Source: Alteromonas sp. 1_MG-2023 (lineage in GTDB: Bacteria; Pseudomonadota; Gammaproteobacteria; Enterobacterales; Alteromonadaceae). From it: a stretch of 64,000 nucleotides of DNA. The DNA lies in assembly GCF_030547075.1 (NCBI RefSeq), contig NZ_JAUOQH010000007.1, positions 168,362 to 232,361 of the forward strand. Direction: 5' to 3'. Made by a program: the position numbers and the translations under genes. Under the pieces are notes generated by a model. It worked only from the letters and a program-made list of their open reading frames with translations. It had not been told where the DNA came from and made no database searches. Below are positions 60,190 to 64,000 of the stretch, in pieces. Every line of letters starts with the position of its first letter. Within the stretch, counting starts at the first letter, position 1.

Positions 60190-62559
60190 GTGATTAGAAA
60201 AGGCTACATTCTCAGTAAACACACTCATGTTAAACATGCGAACAGTAAGCATAAAGGTGCTTGTGTTGAAGTGTGGGTGTCTACCGATGATGGTCCAGTA
60301 TGTCTTCAAAGCGCTATGCAGAAACCCTCATGTTTTGTGGCAACCGAAAATACGAAAAACATATTGGAAAAGGCAAAGCGAGAAGGTATTGAGGTTGAAG
60401 TTTCCTCAGACAGTTTCTTTACTCTTGAGCAAGTGGAAGTAGACACCCTTAAAACCACGTCTGACTCTCACATGCACCAATTAAGGCTGCTTGCTAAAAG
60501 TTTACACATCACTTTGTATGAAGCTGATATAAGACTTGCCGATAGGTATTTGATGGAGCGGTTTATATACGGTTCGTTGGAGTTTGTTGCTGCTGACGCA
60601 AACGCAACATTAATACCTGATGCGCGAATTAGGCCCGCAATCTATACGCCAAACCTTTACTCGATTAGCATCGATATTGAGTGCGATGAACATGAAAACC
60701 TATTCAGTATAGCGCTAGCTTCCAGCGACGTTAACGAGGTGATGTTGGTTTCTGCGCCCACTCACCCCAAGACGCTAGATGTTCCAGACACATTTTCACT
60801 GAGCCAGTTTTCTACTGAATCAGCGCTACTTACTGCGTTTGCAAAGCGTATACGCGATATTGATCCAGACGTTATCTTAGGCTGGAACGTCAAACAATTT
60901 GATATGGCCGTGCTTGCAAGGCGAGCAAAAAAACAAGGCGTCAAATTTACAATAGGCAGAGACAAACGAGAAGCCTTCGTTAGGGATTGGGATGGCCAAA
61001 CTATCGTGGATATACCCGGTCGAAGTATTGTAGATGGCATTGAAGCGCTAAAGACTATGACCTATCAATTTGACTCTTTCTCTTTAGACAATGTTGCACA
61101 GCAATTACTGGGTGATAAAAAGCTTATACAGAGTGAAGACAAGCTTGCAGCAATAAAAGCCTTGTATTACGAAGACCCCTCTTCGCTTGCCAGCTATAAC
61201 CACAAAGACTGTGTATTGGTAAATGAGATTGCTGCAAAAACCCGATTTATCGAATTTCTTATTTTAAGAGGCACCTTAACAGGGCTCGATTTAGGAAGAC
61301 CCGGTGGGTCAGTAGCGGCATTTCTCAATGTGTATTTACCAAAGTTACACCGACAAAGGTACGTAAGTGGTGTACGCCCAGAGCACGGCGGGTTGGCTAG
61401 CCCTGGCGGCTATGTGATGAATTCACAGCCAGGCCTATACTCTGATGTACTCGTACTCGACTTTAAGAGCCTATACCCGTCAATTATTCGCACGTTTAAG
61501 ATTGACCCAATGGGGCTTGCCGAAGGCCTTAAAGATCCTAGCAGTGCCATCGAGGGATTCAAAGGAGCTATGTTCAGTCGTAACAATCATTTTTTGCCCG
61601 ATATTATAGACAACCTATGGCGCCAAAGAGACGAAGCAAAAAAACAAAACGATGCGCCACGCTCTCAAGCAATAAAAATCTTAATGAACTCCTTTTACGG
61701 TGTATTAGGGAGTGGCGGATGCCCCTTTTACGACCCGAGATTAGCAAGCTCTATAACTTTGCGCGGGCATGAAATAATGCAAACTACTGCAAAGTGGATA
61801 GAAGAAGCAGGGTTCTCAGTTATCTATGGCGATACAGACTCTACCTTTGTACACGTGAATAACAACACATCGTTAGGCACGCCTAACGAAACGGGACAGT
61901 CCCTAGCAAATACTATTAATCATAAGTGGCAACGCAAGCTTCGAGAAGACTATGATATAGACTGCCATCTGGACATTGAATTTGAGACCCACTTTGAAAC
62001 CTTTTTTATGCCCACAATTAGAGGCTCTGCGTTAGGTAGTAAAAAGCGATATGCAGGTTTAAAGCAAACGGGTGACAAAAAAGAGCTGGTTTTTAAAGGG
62101 TTAGAAAACGTACGTTCAGACTGGACCGAATTAGCTAAATACTTTCAGTATGAATTGTATCGACGTGTTTTTGAAAAAGCCCCTGTAACTGATTTTATTA
62201 AACAAACAGTTAATAATATTCGCCAAGGGAAAGAAGACGCCAGACTCGTGTATGCAAAACGATTAAGGAAGCCATTAAGTGATTACATCAAATCGTTGCC
62301 TCCTCATGTAAAAGCAGCGCGCCTCGCAGATGATATTAATCGTAAAACAGGCCAACGACTACGTTACCAACATAATACAACCATACGCTATGTCATGACG
62401 GTACAAGGCCCGCAAACTATAGAGCATCAAGTGGCGCCTCTCGATTATGACCATTATATTGATAAACAAATTATGCCTATTGCCGATAGTATACTCCCTC
62501 TCATCAACCTCTCCTTCTCTGAGTTAACCAACGAACAGTTGTCATTATTTTCTCGTTAG
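60190..62559 (+). CDS. polB: DNA polymerase II (family B)
   Basis: 789 residues, near the 783 of E. coli PolB. GTG start at 60190 with the family opening GYILSKH. The exonuclease domain has DIECDE (Exo I) and LGWNVKQFD (Exo II); the polymerase domain has DFKSLYPSI (motif A), KILMNSFYG (motif B) and YGDTDS (motif C). It performs translesion synthesis and replication restart. In E. coli it is LexA-regulated; no canonical SOS box (CTGT-N8-ACAG) was found by eye in the 231 bases upstream, so regulation may differ. Confidence 0.95.
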   Translation: MIRKGYILSKHTHVKHANSKHKGACVEVWVSTDDGPVCLQSAMQKPSCFVATENTKNILEKAKREGIEVEVSSDSFFTLEQVEVDTLKTTSDSHMHQLRLLAKSLHITLYEADIRLADRYLMERFIYGSLEFVAADANATLIPDARIRPAIYTPNLYSISIDIECDEHENLFSIALASSDVNEVMLVSAPTHPKTLDVPDTFSLSQFSTESALLTAFAKRIRDIDPDVILGWNVKQFDMAVLARRAKKQGVKFTIGRDKREAFVRDWDGQTIVDIPGRSIVDGIEALKTMTYQFDSFSLDNVAQQLLGDKKLIQSEDKLAAIKALYYEDPSSLASYNHKDCVLVNEIAAKTRFIEFLILRGTLTGLDLGRPGGSVAAFLNVYLPKLHRQRYVSGVRPEHGGLASPGGYVMNSQPGLYSDVLVLDFKSLYPSIIRTFKIDPMGLAEGLKDPSSAIEGFKGAMFSRNNHFLPDIIDNLWRQRDEAKKQNDAPRSQAIKILMNSFYGVLGSGGCPFYDPRLASSITLRGHEIMQTTAKWIEEAGFSVIYGDTDSTFVHVNNNTSLGTPNETGQSLANTINHKWQRKLREDYDIDCHLDIEFETHFETFFMPTIRGSALGSKKRYAGLKQTGDKKELVFKGLENVRSDWTELAKYFQYELYRRVFEKAPVTDFIKQTVNNIRQGKEDARLVYAKRLRKPLSDYIKSLPPHVKAARLADDINRKTGQRLRYQHNTTIRYVMTVQGPQTIEHQVAPLDYDHYIDKQIMPIADSILPLINLSFSELTNEQLSLFSR

Positions 62560-62801
62560 CTGTTTATACGGCCCACATTCATATTGTGAATGAGAAAGAC
62601 AAACCAATTAGTCTGAATAAATTTCAAATACTGTTAAAAAGTAACAATAAATAGTAGCGTCCATTTCGGTTATCAACCCTACCTAACATATTAAAATCAT
62701 GTATTTACAGTCACTGGCACAAAGAATGAATAATCTTATGTGAGTATTAAATATTTCGCTTACATTGAGTGAAATACTATTCACTACAGAAGGAGAATGT
62801 G

Positions 62802-63401
62802 ATGAAAAAGCTAACACTATCACTAATTATTGGTGCAGTTATGTCGACTACAGCAGTTGCTGGAGATATCCAGGGTGGTCATAACTCAAATATAAGCGCT
62901 GATTTTTCTAAATTGGATAACGATGGAAATGGACACATCACCAAAGCAGAATTGAAAGCGGCAAACTCGGGTAAATTCCTGAAGAAGATGGACGCAGACG
63001 GTAACGAAAAAGTTACCCAGTCAGAATTTGATAAGTACGTTAAAAACAACCCTAGCATGTTTTCCAAAGATGTAGTGACAAGGGTTGAAACAAATGGCAC
63101 TACAGACGCAGTGTTAACCCGTAAGATGACTACATCTTCATCGCAATCCATGAGCGAGCCCATGATAGCTGGTAGCGGCGCGACTATGGAAAAAGGTAAA
63201 GAGATGATGGGCAAAGAGATGTCCAGCGAGATGAAGGCTAAAGTTACTGCTAAATTTAACAAAGCAGACAGTAACGATGACGGTAAACTTTCGATGATGG
63301 AAGTAAAAAAGGCCGGTATTGAAGGTGACTTTGGTGAAATGGATAAAGACGATAACCAACTTCTAACTAAGATGGAATTTCGTCAGCATTTAACTCACTA
63401 A
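62802..63401 (+). CDS. Secreted EF-hand calcium-binding protein
   Basis: 199 residues from the ATG at 62802, which has AAGGAGA 5 nt before it; an earlier in-frame ATG adds 11 unlikely residues. Signal peptide to about VAG (residue 21). Four EF-hand loops: DNDGNGHITKAE, DADGNEKVTQSE, DSNDDGKLSMME and DKDDNQLLTKME, arranged in two pairs separated by a Ser/Met-rich linker. Probably a periplasmic or exported calcium buffer or sensor. It is followed by a terminator. Confidence 0.85.
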   Translation: MKKLTLSLIIGAVMSTTAVAGDIQGGHNSNISADFSKLDNDGNGHITKAELKAANSGKFLKKMDADGNEKVTQSEFDKYVKNNPSMFSKDVVTRVETNGTTDAVLTRKMTTSSSQSMSEPMIAGSGATMEKGKEMMGKEMSSEMKAKVTAKFNKADSNDDGKLSMMEVKKAGIEGDFGEMDKDDNQLLTKMEFRQHLTH

Positions 63402-63455
63402 TAGGTTCTCAGTAGCTTACTATTTATCTTGTATGTTTATTTACGAGATAGCAAA

Positions 63456-63475
63456 AACCCCGCGCTAGCGGGGTT
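63456..63475 (+). terminator. Terminator of the EF-hand gene
   Basis: A perfect 8-bp stem (63456-63463 with 63468-63475), 4-nt GCTA loop, followed by CTTTA. It is preceded by a run of A that could serve the opposite strand. Confidence 0.8.
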
Positions 63476-63510
63476 CTTTATTGGCTATTTACTTTCTTTC
63501 ACACATAAAA

Positions 63511-63538
63511 AAAGGGCTATCCGTTAGGATAGCCCTTT
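63511..63538 (-). terminator. rRNA operon terminator
   Basis: A perfect 12-bp stem (63511-63522 with 63527-63538) and 4-nt loop. On the minus strand, just after 5S, it is followed by a run of eight T. Confidence 0.9.
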
Positions 63539-63549
63539 CTTCGAATGGG

Positions 63550-63667
63550 AGCTTGGCAGTGTGCTACTCTCACATGGGGAAACCCCACACTACCATCGCC
63601 GCTAATACGTTTCACTTCTGAGTTCGGAATGGGATCAGGTGGTACCGTATCGCTATGGCTGCCAAGC
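63550..63667 (-). rRNA. rrf: 5S ribosomal RNA
   Basis: The reverse complement begins GCTTGGCAGCC and ends CTGCCAAGC, so the ends pair. Inside are the conserved CCGAACTCAGAAGTGAAAC and GGTAGTGTGGGG of gammaproteobacterial 5S. Ends are estimated to within a few bases. Confidence 0.95.
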
Positions 63668-63942
63668 GAAAAACTTGTGCAAACTTTCGTTCGCGTAATA
63701 CCGACTTATTCAGTCCATATTACTTTAATAATTAACAATTTAGGAATTCTGATATTCACGTAATCAATCTTTTGAGCACTGAGTACTACTACTCTAGTTG
63801 CTTTAATTAGCTTGTAAACAACACCGAAGTTCTTCACATGGCACTTCTTTAGCGAGTAAGAAAATGGTCAGTCGAGTTTCTCGACGTTTAAGCCATTTTC
63901 TACGACTAAGCGTAGCGCCATAAAAAGCCTCTTGGGCGTTGT
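63668..63942 (-). other. 23S-5S rRNA spacer
   Basis: About 275 bases between the 23S end and 5S; no tRNA cloverleaf was seen. Confidence 0.6.
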
Positions 63943-64000
63943 ATGGTTAAGCCTCTCGGGCAATTAGTACAGGTTAGCTTAACGCCTTACAACGCTTCCA
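63943..64000 (-). rRNA. rrl: 23S ribosomal RNA, 3' end (partial)
   Basis: The reverse complement contains GTTAAGCTAACCTGTACTAAT and then GAGGCTTAACC, the conserved 3' end of bacterial 23S. The gene runs off the window edge. Confidence 0.92.

Noticed and set aside
63545..63763. 72-residue ORF covering the 5S region
   Set aside because: It is a chance frame on the strand opposite to 5S rRNA.
63668..63942. tRNA in the 23S-5S spacer
   Set aside because: No cloverleaf or T-loop consensus was seen; tRNAs in such operons usually lie between 16S and 23S or after 5S.

Overview
The window looks like a chromosomal segment of a marine, alginate-degrading gammaproteobacterium. Alteromonas or a close relative in the Alteromonadaceae fits best. 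This rests on moderately low G+C, a split alginate/uronate catabolic locus (PL6 lyase, KdgF, uronate reductases, MFS carrier, KdgK, Eda, GntR/FadR-type regulator), many TonB/porin/c-di-GMP genes, DNA polymerase II, and gammaproteobacterial 5S and 23S rRNA at the right edge. The genus is an inference; the gene content is read directly.

Layout. 1-6850: first alginate block (PL6 lipoprotein lyase on -, SDR reductase on -, then 6PGDH/HIBDH-type reductase, KdgF cupin and MFS transporter on +). 7306-11317: DUF2780-like secreted protein and a large DUF748/AsmA-like envelope protein. 11414-27365: the most unusual part, two divergent operons. The minus operon has nine genes: Ser/Thr kinase, two coiled-coil lipoproteins, FHA protein, TolQ/MotA-like channel subunit, FHA protein, PP2C phosphatase, a trypsin-like pseudoprotease with TM and FHA, and a vWA protein with a TolR/MotB-like anchor. 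The plus operon has three: PP2C phosphatase joined through a TM helix to an M4-type propeptide domain, a transmembrane M4 metalloprotease with a cytoplasmic FHA domain, and an FHA-FHA-ABC transporter. 27520-31392: RhlE-like helicase and a GGDEF/EAL protein. 31389-34823: two tandem copies of a porin + PstS-like pair. 35012-37711: second alginate block (eda, kdgK, divergent gntR). 38179-47081: MscS channel, periplasmic KatG, outer-membrane barrel, Kef-type antiporter, degenerate GGDEF protein. 47386-50303: PLD-VTT membrane protein and EEP-family phosphodiesterase. 50252-56461: LysR, TonB receptor, TauE-type permease, Tat-exported aminotransferase. 56712-58944: response regulator, CheC-like phosphatase, histidine kinase. 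58948-63401: MBL hydrolase, polB, EF-hand protein. 63511-64000: terminator, 5S and the 3' end of 23S rRNA on the minus strand.

How it works together. The alginate genes form a pathway: lyase -> unsaturated monouronate -> KdgF linearisation to DEH -> NAD(P)H reduction to KDG -> KdgK -> KDPG -> Eda. A repeated ATTACCAA-type motif lies upstream of several of these genes and is a candidate operator for the GntR regulator. In the FHA/kinase region, a single kinase, two phosphatases and six FHA domains in five proteins would let phosphorylation connect an envelope proton-channel-like module, a periplasmic protease and an ABC exporter. No type VI secretion structural genes are present. I do not recognise this assembly as a named system.
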